Positions 1 to 11,837 of a DNA stretch of 64,000 bases are shown one piece after another. The position numbers and the translations under genes are program-made. Below the pieces are notes generated by a model, which saw only the letters and a program-made list of their open reading frames with translations, ran no database searches and was not told the DNA's origin. Within the stretch, counting starts at the first letter, position 1. Each line of letters opens with the position of its first letter. The DNA is from Capra hircus (Eukaryota > Chordata > Mammalia > Artiodactyla > Bovidae). The stretch lies in NCBI RefSeq assembly GCF_001704415.2, contig NC_030826.1, forward strand, positions 34,157,324 to 34,221,323. Reading direction: 5' to 3'.

Positions 1-1070
1 ACAGACTAGACAGCGTAACTCTGCTGACCACAGATCCAGAAGGCCCAGGACCCAACACAGACACCCAGACTGCCCCGGAAACAAGCCCACCCATGGGAAG
101 GGATGTGGGGGGCCACTGCCCACAGCCCCAGTCATGCCTCCCAACCAGACACTGTCCAGGGATACCCAGACCTCTGGCCTCATCCTCATCCTTCCCCAGC
201 CCAGCTGGGGAACAGACAGGCCTAGAGGTGACCCCTGTGAGCCTAGGGCCCTTCCCCACATATGAGGCAACCATCACCAAGGCAGAACCCCTCCCTTTGG
301 ACCTCATGGCTGAGGTGGGCAGCCTACCATCACCAAGAGAACTGTACTAGGCCTTGAGCATCACGCACGTCTCACAGATGAAGAAAGCCAAGGCCAAGAT
401 GGACCTCACAGTGGGTCAGGACAAGGCCCCAGCTCAGCCACTGCACCCCCTACCCCTGCACCCAGGGCTGGGGGTAGACCCCCAAGGGCCCAGGCCAAGT
501 CACTTTACCTGGGTCCTGTGGTGCACTCCCTGCCCGCATGCCGCCTGATGGGGTTCCTGTGGCCAAGCCCCAGGAGTGCAGCTGCCGGTGGAAAAGCTGG
601 CCTGGGAGAGAAGCCCAGCCCACCCCACTGCCCGCCTGGGCCCCATGCATATTTAATAATGTCCATTATTCCTGGTTTGTCACTGGAAAGGAGACTGAGC
701 AGCTCAGAGGAGCCAAGAACAGCAGGGAGAGCAGAGCTGTGGGCGTGCTCCACACCCCAGCCCCTCCCCAGACCCCCTGTGGCTCTGCCCCTATCTGCCA
801 GCCAGCACCGGGCTATCCCCCCAAGTCTGTTACCATCCCCCCATCCCAGGGAGGGGCCCCTCCACCCTGCCTGCAGAAGCAGCAGGAGCCAAACCGCTCT
901 CACTGCAGAGCCTCCCAGGGTGTTGGCCACTCTCCTGGGGCAGAGCCCTGCAGAAGCCCCCACTCCCCCTCTACCCTGCTCCTCCCAAGCCCAGGCTCCA
1001 CCCGCTCACTGCTGCCCTTAACTAGAGCTGGCACCTGAGTTCTGAAAACTTAACACATTGTCCTTAGTAA
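1..1070. other. Intergenic gap 3' of DRG2; possible MYO15A 5' region
   Basis: I see no coding exon that I can assign. In mammals MYO15A follows DRG2 closely in the same orientation, so its promoter or noncoding first exon could lie here on the minus strand. The stretch is GC-rich apart from one AT-rich block at about 648-675 (read on the minus strand it includes ATTATTAAATATGCATG). The predicted peptides are short, proline-rich and look like noise. Confidence 0.35.
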
Positions 1071-1090
1071 ACAGGAGTCATGGTTACCTT

Positions 1091-1096
1091 TTTATT
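1091..1096 (-). terminator. DRG2: DRG2 poly(A) signal AATAAA
   Basis: TTTATT on the plus strand reads AATAAA on the DRG2 strand, about 645 nt past the stop codon. It is the first canonical hexamer I see downstream of the DRG2 stop. Cleavage is expected at about 1065-1080, giving a 3' UTR of about 0.66 kb with no obvious repeat inside. Confidence 0.65.
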
Positions 1097-1740
1097 TCAG
1101 AAAGGAGAGCCAAGATTTGGGGAGGGAATGGGGTTCGGAGAGAAAACAGTGTCCGGACTCCGAACTCCCTACCCTAGGGGTATGAACCAGGCTGGGTCCT
1201 GGGTTTTGTGCTGGGCAGGGGCTGCCCTGAGAAGGGGTGACCCTTCTGGACTGGTCAGGCCATGGGGGGGCATGAACTGTGCTTTTAAAGCCCCAGATCT
1301 CTGGTTTTCATCACAGGGCAGTCCTGGGCAGGTCTGGGGTAGGGATGGGTGTTTGTCTGGGGTGGCACCCTCCCTGAGAACCAGAGAAGCAGGCAGGAGC
1401 TGAGAGGCCCCCAGGACACAGGCAGACCTGCGTCCCCGCCCAGCACTGAGCCAGCTTCTGCACGGGCCCCAGCACAGGGAGGTGGGAAACCACCTCCCTC
1501 TGCTCCAGAAGGAGTGGAGTGGGCACAGGCCCAGGGACCCACATTCAGGACCCCTCCGGGGCCCGTCTCACAGGAAATACCCCGGCCAAGTCCACCCAAC
1601 CTCATCTTCCGCCCAGCGAGTTCCTTATCATCTGCCCACTGAAGAAATGTGGAAAGAGCAGACATGAGCCCCCTTCCCAGGGTGGGTGTGTATTTTGCTG
1701 GTTTGGGCTCCAGTGAATCCCACGGGTGGGGGTGGGGGCA

Positions 1741-4700
1741 CTACTTCTTGACAATCTGGATGACATCCTCGTGCTCCATGGTGTGTGTCAGGCCCACCCG
1801 CTGTGGGCTGTACTTGGTGCTGGTGCCCTGGGGGTGGGGAGGGGCTCGTCAGCCTCTGAAGCACCCAGCTGAGGCTGCCGGAGCTGCAGGGGGAGGGCGG
1901 GGCGGTGCTGGGGTCTCAAGTGGGGGTCCTAGCACAGGCAAACCGTGCAGCTTCGACAGCAGGACTCCCAGGAGTCAGACCGCCCTGGACCCCAAAGCAG
2001 GAGGCCCGTGTCCTGTCTGGGTCAGCATGTGTGCTGTACATCTGGACAGCAGGGCTGACGGACACCCTGGTCCCTACATGGGAGGATGGGGCCGCCCTCC
2101 CTGAAACTTACCCACACAAGTGCGTACTTGAACTGGCTGGCGAGTGACCGGTGGATGCGGTGGCACTAGAGGGAGAGTGGGACAGTGAGCCTCATGAAGC
2201 CTCAGCTCACAGCAACTTGGATGTTCCCGCTTCCTGCCTCCAGGGCACCTGCAGGCTGTGGGGCCACAGCCACAGGAGGACCTGGGTCCTAGCGGAAGGG
2301 GCCCTCTGCCCCCTGTGCCAGAGCAGCAGCCCTGACAGCTGCTCCCTCAGATGGGCAAGTGTCCCAGGAGGAAGGGAGGCCCTGCAGGGCAGGCCTCCCT
2401 GGGCTGAGACCCAGGCCCCTCTGCAGCAAGCCTCGCCCCTGCACTTTCCGTGCCAGCTGGCAGCACATAGCCCACACCCTGTGGTCACTCCTGCCTCTGG
2501 GCCTCTGCACCTGCCACCCACTGCCTGGAATACCCTTCTGCTCCCAGCTTCTCCACTTTCCTTCCTGGCATGGCTGAAGCCCCATAACCTCTAGAGCTGG
2601 TGGCCAGGGGCCTGAAAGGGCTGGGGTTTGTGCCCCCTGCAAAGATGCAGGGGGCAGCAACAAGGAGGGCCAGCTCCCGAGGGCACCTAACAGGCTGCGG
2701 CCCCAGCCCCTGGTCATTGCAGTCCCCACCCCGTGTGGGATTGTTTATCTCCAGGATCGGGGGACTGGAGTTTGCAGACCACAAAGGACCCAATTCTGGC
2801 AGGCAGCAGGGCTCCTTTGTTCAGCACAGACTCTCCCTGGTGATGGGGTGCAGGAACCACTCAGCCCCCTGGGGTAGGGGGCATGTGGAAGGGCCAGCAT
2901 TCGGGGTACATGACTTGGAATGAACCACCCGGAATTGCCCAGGCTGGCAGCTTTCCTGACTGAACATCTGGAGGGCCCCGAGGACCTGGCAGCTCTGGTG
3001 TGACAAGATGGTGACAACCACTGCTTCTCGGGTGTCCCTGCGCCAGGCAGCGAGCCCGTGCCCAACCCGTGGGCGCTGCTCCATGCCTGACTGCAGCTGG
3101 GTGGTGGGATGCATGTCCAGTGCCTGACTGCATGTGGCTGAGGGTCGGCCGAGTGCCCGGAGGACATCAGACAGGACCCCGAGGGGACGGGAGGGGCTCC
3201 CCACCCCTGGCAGGTTCACTCACCACGTGCTCCACAGAAGCCCCTTTCCGGAGAATGATGGCATCCGTGAAGTCTGGCCTCTCTGCATGGGTTGGGGGGT
3301 GGGTGAGAGTCAGCAGAGCCAGGGTGCGATACCACAGGGCTTCTCTTTACAGGGAACAAGGGCCCTTCCACTCTCCAACTGCCCCCCTACTCTCTAGCAT
3401 ACCCTCACCAAGAGTCCTGATCAGGCAGGCTCTACAGCCTTGACTCGACACAGAAAATCAAAACACACCCCCGTCCAGGTGCAGACCCCTGCAAGACTGT
3501 CAGCCGTGAGAGCCCTGGCCAAGGGGACCTGCAGGAGAACCTGGACTGGACCAGCTCCAGCTGGGCAGCTCGTCTCCCTCTGCCGATGCTAACTGCCCAG
3601 ACTCAGCTGCAAGGCATGTGCTCAGGGTTGGGAGTTGGGGGAGGCTCCTGTGCTACTGGTTCCCTAAAGCTTGGACGTGGGGCCTGTTACCACTGGGGAA
3701 GCCACTGCTGGGCTGTCTCCCCGTCAGCGGCCCCTGGAACTTGGCTTCCTGTGCCACTAGGGCCCAGGTAGAGGGTGATGCTGGCTTGGAAACAGGAGAG
3801 GCTCTCACATAGAGCCTGCTAGGCCAGGGTCAGCAAAAAGGGGAGGGCGGCTGCGCCAGACTCACGGCCTCTCTTCTTGGTGTAGATGCAGGTCAGGGCC
3901 AGGTACTCCCACAGCATCTCCAGCAGATAGTCCAGGTTCAGCTTCATGCCGCAGCTGCCGGGAGGAAGGAGGGGTTGGTCAGAGCAGCCCTGGGGATCCT
4001 GGCACCAGGTTAGTACGGCCCTGATGGTGCTCAAGGGCAGCACATTGGTGGGCCCGATGGCTCTTCAGCTGCCATGCCTCCCGTCACCATCACGCTCCTG
4101 CCCACAGAGCCCGGCCATCTCTCTGGCACTCTTGGAGGGCCCAGGGCACCTGTGACGGCCAGGGCAGCTGGGGGCAGAGGATGACTGCACAGAGCCCTCC
4201 CCCACGGCAGCCCAGCAGGGGTTTCAGCGGCTGAGTGGGCCTTGGCTTGGTCCTCTGCGGCTGCACCGTCCTGAGTGGAGTCCCGCCCTCCCCCAAGGTA
4301 AGAGTGAGCACATCAGGATGGCCGGCGGCCCAGGTGTGGCAGCAGGAGGGGAGTAGGTGTCCTGAGGAGTGACCCTCGTGCCTGCTGCTCTCTGGATGCT
4401 GGGGACACCCAGGAAGCGGTCCTCTCATGGGCCCAGACCACCTTCTTGGTCCCCAAGGTCTTAACTCCTCAGGAGCCAAGCCTCACTGTGGTGCTACAGA
4501 GCATGTGGGTGGAGCCAGTGTGCGGCAGGGGGCGGGGCACGAGGCCAGGCTGCCCCTGCAAGGCCTCTGCAGCCATGGTAGGCCGGGGCGTAGGTGGCCC
4601 CCGGGACTCACCCCTCAGAGAAGCCCCACCTGAGGATGTTGGGACCTTTCCCTTCTGGTGGAGATGACAGAAGCCACGTCTCCCAGGGCCTCAGCGGCAG

Positions 4701-7700
4701 CCTGGGGCTCCCTGGTTAACTGCTAAGCCACGAAGCCCTAACCACTCTCACCATGGACCTCGGTGGGCGAAGTCCTTCTGTTTCCTGAACCAGAGCGCAC
4801 CCCACATCTCCTCCTATCCCAACCTGGTCAGCCTGGGACCTGGCCCAGGTCATGAGCAGCCCCAGGACGGCCTTCTGCCTCGGGCTGCGCAGAGGCCAGA
4901 CAGATTGGCTCTGCTCAGCCTCACCTGATGACCACGCTGTCGGGTTTCCGGGCCAGGCGGTCCACTTCTTCCATCGAGATCTGGTCAATCTTGTTATAGA
5001 CCTAGGGTTGGAAAGGCAGAGGGGGCTGGGGAGGGGAGGAGCAACGCTGTGCAGGACCAGACCCCCTTGCTGCCTCGGGGAGGGGGAGGGGGGTACAGCA
5101 GAAGGGGCCTGAAGTCCAGCTCCCAGAGACCAGGCTGCACTCAGGGGTCTGGCTGGATGTGCCTGCATGACTCAGCAGCCCCTGGGGTGAGGCTCTTGCC
5201 GGGTCAGCTGGGGTGGGGGTTCCTCCTCCCAGAGGGCCTGGTGCCACTTACATACAAGCATGGCATGTACACGCGGTTGCCCACAATCACGTCTATGAAC
5301 TCGTCTGGGGAGCAGTCTTCTCGGAAGAGCACCTCAGCGTTGAAGATCTCTGAGGGGCTCAGGTTAAGGATGACCTGTGCATCAGCAGCCCCTCGCCACC
5401 CACCCCCACCAGGAGGCCCCATACAGGTAGTCTGCATCACCTACCCCCGCCCCCTCCTCCTGCCCTTCTGGTGAGGATGCTGTACTCATGCAGGATCAAC
5501 TGCACCAGCTTCTCTGAGCACTGAGTCAGTGTAACCGTGGAGTTGAAGGAGATGCCGCCTCCTTTCTTGGGCTGGAGGAGAGAGAAGGAGGCACCACTGA
5601 TGGAGGGGCAGCTGCAGCCCCGCCCTACCCCACGTGCTGGCAGCCTAGCCCCCAGCTCGCACCCAGGTGACAGGTGATGGGCCTCACCTTGAAGTAGATG
5701 TTGGGCTTGTGCTTGTTGAGGCGGATGCCCACCGACTCCAGCTCCTTTTCCAACAGAGACCTGGTGGAGCCCCACAGCCTTCACAAGGGTCCCAGGCAGG
5801 CTGCACTGCCTCCATATCACAGTCAGCCCCCAACCCCATACCTGGACAAAGAAAGCCCTCTCCCCCACACCACCAGCTCCCGAACATCGCTTCTAGCCAC
5901 CAGAGACAACAAGGAAGAGCCCCGGACACTCTGGCCAACCCAAGGGGAGACGGGCTGGTGTGCCCTCAGCCGCAGGTCAGGGCGTGAGCAAGGCTCTGCT
6001 GCTTGGGGCTGGGCTCCTGGTGGGTTCTGGGCAGCACTCGGCACACCCAGGCCGGCATGGCATAGCCCCAGCCTCCACACAGAAGCCTCTTGAGGAGGCC
6101 ACTCACACTGGGTGCAGCTGTGGACCACCCTGCCCCTGCTCTCATGTGTAACAGGGCCAAGTGCCCCTGGACCACCCACCAGGAGTTCAGGGACACAAGA
6201 GCTGCAGCCAGTGTCCCACCACTCACCCCAGGGCTTCCCTGGGCATGCCAGCCTGCCCTGCCCCACCACAGACCTTTGAACCTCGCCCTTGGTGGCGTCC
6301 AGCATCATGATGACAACATCAGCTGTGCGGGCCACAGCAATCACCTGCCGGCCACGGCCTTTCCCTGGTCAGAAGGGGGGGTACTGGTTACAGTGACAAG
6401 TGCAGGGCTGTGGGACCCCTAGCCCAGAGAGCCCAGACTCCTCCCCTTACAGACCCACATGGACTCTGCCACCTGTCATCCTGGAGCAGGCATGTCTCTT
6501 AAACCCTGTCCTACTCATAGAGATGTGAGTTTTAGGAGGAAGCCGACATCAGCACCTGGGGAGGAGTAGTGTTCCCCACTGTGCCCCCACCAAGGCCTGA
6601 GCCTCCACCCCCACTGCCCATTCCTGCCCCCACCTTGTGCTGCGCCTTCGATGATTCCAGGGAGATCCAGGAGCTGGATGTTGGCGCCTTTGTACTAGGA
6701 AGCAGGAGAGGAGTGAGGTGGAGCCGGCAGGCTGGGAAGGGCCTGGCCGAACCCGGCTAGGCCCCAGGGCCAGGTCTGAGCCTCGTCCCACCCCAGCCAG
6801 CCCAGCGCAGACCATGTCCTGAGAGTGGGGAAGCCTCCTGGGAGGGAACCACAGTAGTCACTGCTGGTGGTGACAGCGCTTCAAAGAAACCACCTCACGG
6901 GGTAGGTGGGAGGTCCAAGGCTACAGGACCCCGGCTGCCCAGAGCTCCAAAGCTTCACGGAGAACAGGACCTGGCTGGCCAGCCTCAGGGAACCAGGGAG
7001 GGCTTCACACTGGCAGATCCTTGGAACCAGCCTGGACTGCAGGATGGGCCAGGCGTCTCTAGGGTCCCAGCAGCCCCAGTCCCCAGAGGTGTCCATGCTT
7101 GAGGCCAGGGCAGCTTAGCCAAAAGTCTCCCCCCACCAACCCCCTCCCCCACACAAGCTCACCCTCCCTCCTGGGACCCAGCAAACCCCAACTTACTTCA
7201 ATGACCCCAGGGATGCAGGTCAGGGTTGTGAATTCATAGGATGCAGCCTCGCTGGCGGTGGAGGTCATCAGACTTAAGAAGGTGGACTAGGAGAGAGAAG
7301 GCCATTGCAGCGGGAGTCGTGCCCTGCCTCCTCGAGAAGCCCACACACTGGGCGCCCCCCTCAATCACCCTGGCTGGGGTGTGATGACAGTAGCTGGAAA
7401 AGTCACCTTGGGCCCTGACCAGTGGGGGTTGGACATCAGAGAGCCCTTTTGTGCTCAAGGCCTCAAGCCTGTTTGGAGTGAGGGACACAGGGACCTGGTT
7501 CCTAAGAGGGTTCCCGCTCTGTATCAGGGCCCGTCCCCAGCTCCACGGAACCCTCAGACCCTCCTGCGCCTGGCAGACTTGAACTGGGTGACAGCCCCAT
7601 GGCACAAAGCTGCTACTCCAGTGAAGGTAAGGAGATAGGGATCCTCCAGCCTGAGACAGCTGACTGTGGGGGAGGGTGAGCGGGAAAGGGTCTGGATGGA

Positions 7701-9786
7701 CCCTGCAGCCAGTCCATTCTGTGGACTGAGAGACCTGACCTTCAGTCTCTGCTGGAGGACTCTGGACCTTCTCCTGATACCAACCTCATGAAGGAGGCAA
7801 TAAAACAGGGAGCACGGTGACCCTAGTGATGGATGCTATGGCCCAGAGGCCAGCAAAGCAGTGGGCCGTGCCAAGAGGGCAACCTGGCCTGGCAGCCCCA
7901 TCCTAGTCAGCAGGAAGCCGGGCACAGCTCACTTACACACCCTCAGGCCCCCAGAATGAGGTTTGTGAAAGAATTACAGTCACACATTCTCCACACAGGG
8001 TGCCTCTTAGAAACTTCAGGAAAGATAAAAACCTGGTGGTGCAGACAGGTGTGGGCAGACAGGCAGCCCTGAGAGTCACGGTTGCCAGAGGTCAACCTGG
8101 GGGACATCCCTGAACCCGTCTGACCCCTGCAGTGGGTGGTCTGGGCCCTCCTGTGCTCAGGGCCCTGATTCCCAGTAGGGCCCAGACCCCAATAGCATAG
8201 CCCCTGGTCACTAGAGTGGCTCCTTCCAGCCTGGGCTTCTCATCCAGGAGAGAATGCCTTACAGATTGGAAAGTGAGATTGAAGGAAAAGGGTAAGATGA
8301 ATGAGTCCCCAGCAATGTTCAAGGAGTCGGAGCCTGGCTGTGCTCACTGGCCGCCTGCCTGGGGGCAGCTGGGCACCGAGGTCGCACCCGGCCAGTTCAA
8401 GGCCTCACTGTCACCCCCCTCCCCTCCTGCCACTGCTGCTGCGCCCCAGGCCCCACCTGGGCCCGTGAGCCTACTCTGCCTTCCACCTCAAGGTCTGCTC
8501 CTCAGGGCTCAAACACCTGCTCATAGAGCAGCTGCCCCGGCTCCCAAACCTGCCCTTCCCGCTTTCCTGGCCCCCACCTCCCAGCTAGGGGGCTCTGAGG
8601 GAGCAGGGACAGAGTGTGCCTGGCACGTGGTGCACACTCAGTAAACGAGGCCAAGGCCAGCAGAGCCTCTCTGACTGGGAGGTGACAACACCCCCGCGGG
8701 GCTGACAAAGGGGTGCAGCCTGACCCTGGAAAGGCTGACTCTCCTCCATCTGTGGAGTCGACTCAGAGGCAGGGAAGAGGTGCATCCGGGTGGGAGCGGA
8801 GACAAGCTGCCTTCCTCCTGGGGCCCACGCTGCCCATCACTGACCTTACCCACAGAGGGAAATCCGATCAGTGCCACACGGGCATCACCCGACTTCATGA
8901 CATCAAAGCCCTCTCCTTTGGATGAGGACGATTTGGACGGCTCCAGGAGCTGGGCCCGATACTTGGCAAGTTTTGCCTTCAGCAGACCAAGGTGGTACTC
9001 GGTGGCTAAAAGACACAGCACAAGACGGGAGGTAAGTGTCCAGGGTGGGCTGGGAGGGACCCATATGCTCTGAATGCTGGCCTGGAGGCCCCAGAGCCAG
9101 GTAGCAATCGATGTCAAGGAGATCAGAGGAGAAGAAAACCACGCTCAGTTAAAATGCCCTTGGCTTTTCACTTCACTTAGGACAAAAGCTCCTTACTGAG
9201 ACCTGGAGACCCACTGTCAGGGGTTCTCAGCCCTAGCGGTACCACTCCTGGGGACATTCTGGGGCTCTTTTCTGCTGTTGCTGGGAAGATGAAGTCCTTC
9301 AGTATTCACCAGGCAGCGGCCAAGGAAGCCAGCTGCCCTGCAAGGTGTGACTCAGTGCAGCAGAGCCAAGAACTGTGAGGTGACTTCCCAAGCTTGGAGA
9401 CCGGGCCCAAACCCAGGTCCACCAGACTCAAGTCAGGACCGCTTCCATCCACCTAACGGCTCCAGGCTGCCGGCAAGGATGTACCTGTTGGGTCTCCTCC
9501 TGGACGGCCCCCCACTAAAGGGCAGAGCGCTAACTCCCCAGGCCCAGCCGCCAGGAGACCCGAGTTCGAATGTCGACCCAGCCTATCCAAGTCGGACGCT
9601 GCTCCGGGAGCTGAGGTTCTCCATTCGGCCCTGTGGTCCGGCCCTGATCCCGCCCGGCCCCGATGGCTCCTGCCCGCCGCCCGCAGCCCTGGCGGGAGAG
9701 GCCCCGCGGGGCCGGCCCTCACCCTTATTCTTCTGCGTGCGGGCGATCTCTTTCTCGATCTCGGAGATCTTCTCCAAGATTCCCAT
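1741..9786 (-). CDS. DRG2: DRG2, developmentally regulated GTP-binding protein 2 (13 coding exons)
   Basis: OBG/DRG-family GTPase. The family works with the DFRP2 partner and associates with ribosomes. Coding exons, 5' to 3': 9786-9723, 9005-8845, 7286-7197, 6694-6634, 6364-6274, 5760-5688, 5571-5481, 5349-5252, 5001-4925, 3954-3866, 3282-3224, 2165-2112, 1827-1741. They sum to 1095 nt, i.e. 364 residues plus TAG, the length of human DRG2. Visible motifs: N-terminal helical segment from MGILEKISEIEKEIARTQKNK's region; P-loop GFPSVGKS at residues 69-76, split by intron 2 between K75 and S76; DLPG (G3) at 115-118; NKID (G4) at 246-249; C-terminal TGS-type domain ending QIVKK. The start has a strong Kozak context (GCCGCCATGG). 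All introns are GT-AG except intron 7 (5480-5350), which begins GC and has U12-type features (see findings). Identity is near certain; the exon 7 end is the only uncertain join. Confidence 0.97.
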
Positions 9787-10070
9787 GGCGGCAGCTGAAC
9801 CGGGCGCACCAGCCAGAGACACAGCAGCGGACCCGTGAACTGTGGCACCGTCAGCTGCGGCCGACCAGCCTGCGCCGGAAGCCCACGGAGCTCGGGTATT
9901 CAGAGTCCGGGCGGGAGACGTCGAGGGGAGCGATATTGGTTCCGGCCCCTGGGTTGGCGGGGGCTGGGGAAGCGCGATGGGCCGGACCGGGGCGGAGCCC
10001 GGCCGGCGGGGCGGGGCCAGGGGAAGGAGGGCAGGAATGGGGCGTGGGAGGTAGAGAGGGACCCTCAGCT
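9570..10070 (-). promoter_or_regulatory. DRG2: DRG2 CpG-rich promoter and first exon
   Basis: A GC- and CpG-rich stretch of about 500 bp surrounds the DRG2 start codon. On the gene strand there is a CCAAT box at 9939-9935, about 150 nt upstream of the ATG, and a GACGTC (CRE-like) palindrome at 9917-9922. There are several GGGCGGGG-type Sp1 sites around 9985-10020. I see no TATA box. This is the usual layout of a broad housekeeping promoter; the exact start site is not visible. Confidence 0.7.
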
Positions 10071-10519
10071 GATGGACTCCGCATTGCGGGTCCCCAGCTC
10101 AGCCGGCTTTGCTGGTGTAAGGAAAAGGCGCCGAGCTGAAAGCCTAGTGGCTTCTTTTGCGTTGAGGTTAAACGTCTGTCCCCAACTTCGCCTTCTTACC
10201 TGCCAATCAGATACCTCCTCATAGGATGCAGTCTCCTAAGTGCGATCCTTACCTGAAAATGCTGTATCTGAGTTTAGACTTGAGGAAACATCAGACAAAC
10301 TAGAAAGTGGTACGTTTTATAGGACAAGTGGGCTGTCTTCAAAATTGTCAGTGATATAGGTGGACGGGATGGGGGAAAGATTGTACCAGATTAAAAGATG
10401 TTAAATATAACATGTGAACTTTGCCTGGATTCTGGTTGAAATTTTTAAAAGCAGTTATGAGAAGACATTCTGAGGACAATTGGGGAAATTTTGACTTTGG
10501 ATAGACTGTTAGATATTAC

Positions 10520-10568
10520 AGTTGTTGTTCAGTCGTTCAGTTGTGTCTGGCTGTTTGTGACCCCATGG
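10520..10568 (-). repeat. Bov-tA/Bov-A2 SINE fragment
   Basis: The bases from GTTGTTCAGTCGTTCAG through GACCCCATGG match the reverse complement of the ruminant Bov-tA/Bov-A2 3' portion. Only about 50 bp are left. Confidence 0.75.
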
Positions 10569-10729
10569 TTGGAAGTCCAAGGTCAGGGTGCCAACATGGC
10601 TGGGTTCTAGTGAGGGCCCTTTTCCTGCCTTACAGACTGCTGCCTTCTTGCCCTGTCCTTACATGGCCTTTCTTCCGGGAGTCTGCACAGGGACAAAGAG
10701 GGGAGACAGAGACACAACTCTCTGAGGAT

Positions 10730-10853
10730 GCTTTTTTTTTTTTTGCCAGGCCTTAAGGCATGCAGGATCTTAGTTCTCCAGCCAGGGACTGAACTTGGGC
10801 TCTATGCAGTGGAAGTGCAGAGTCTTAACCACTGAACCTCCAGGAAATTCCCT
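10730..10853 (-). repeat. tRNA-Glu-derived CHR-type SINE, reverse orientation
   Basis: It starts with a T-run (reverse poly-A tail) and continues with the typical GATCTTAG..CAGGGACTGAAC..CTTAACCACTGAACC..GGAAATTCCC pattern of cetartiodactyl tRNA-derived SINEs. Confidence 0.75.
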
Positions 10854-11725
10854 TCTGTATGTTTTTAATACAAGGTTGGGAGTGGGGAGCAGTATATTGG
10901 AAATCATGCTGTGTTCAAATTCAAGGTTAACTGTGAGAATTGGTTAAATTTCTTAACCTCTTCTACACTCTAAAAACAGGGATAACACGGTTGTTGTAAA
11001 AGTGAAATAATCTGCTTGCTCGAAAGTCCTCCTTGAATGCCAGAGCCACTGTCAGTCGAGTCTCCTTGGTGGTGTTACATCTTCCCCAGATTCAGCCCAT
11101 GTTTGCCAACACCATTATGCACAAGGCTCTGGGCTGAAGAGGGGTGTTGTAAGTCCAGCTTGCTCTTCTCCTCCACTGCTGACAAAGCCACGATACGAGC
11201 CCTGTAAAGTGCCTGACCCAGCAGCTCAAGCTATTAACAGCGGGGCTGAGATGTGAAGTCCAGTGACTGCAGGGTAACAGGTAGACTGTGCGGAGAACAC
11301 CTACATGTTTGGCTCCGTGAGATTCACAGGGGATGGGAGGGGAGAGCCTTTGGGAACTGAGAGGTACAGGCAGGTATGGAGCCCTGGCCCATGGAGAGGG
11401 GGTCTCTGCCCCAGAGGCAGTTCCTGGCTCCCACCGCCACACTTGTGCCCAAGGAGGTGTGCTATCGGTTTATACTCAGGGACACAGAAATGTCCTGAAA
11501 TGTGACTCATCTTCCAAGAACCCTGGGACCTCTGCTGTTGTGTCTGCTTCACTCGCAGGCTCCAAAGGGTCTCTTTCTTCATAAATAATGTGGAATCAGG
11601 CCACTCCCAGGAAATAACCTCAAGATCAAACCAGCCTTTCCTGCTTGGAATGTCTGGGTCCTCCAGACCCAAGCCTGGGAAGCCAACTAGGAACCTCTTA
11701 TGTTCACATCACCCGAGGAATCTTT

Positions 11726-11836
11726 GGACTTAGTTGCTGTGCAGCATGTGGGAATCTTAGTTCCCACCCAGGGAGCAAACCTGCATCCTCTGCATTGCGG
11801 TGAGTTCTTAACCACTGAACCACCAGGGGAGGCCCT
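11726..11836 (-). repeat. CHR-type SINE fragment, reverse orientation
   Basis: It shows the GCATGTGGGAATCTTAG..CAGGGAGCAAACC..TTCTTAACCACTGAACC tail pattern of the cetartiodactyl tRNA-derived SINE. It sits at the 5' edge of the L1 fragment. Confidence 0.75.
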
Positions 11837-11837
11837 C

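Noticed and set aside
505..1038. Proline-rich open frames in the first kilobase
   Set aside because: They overlap in several frames on both strands, have low complexity and show no recognised family. They are typical of GC-rich noncoding DNA.
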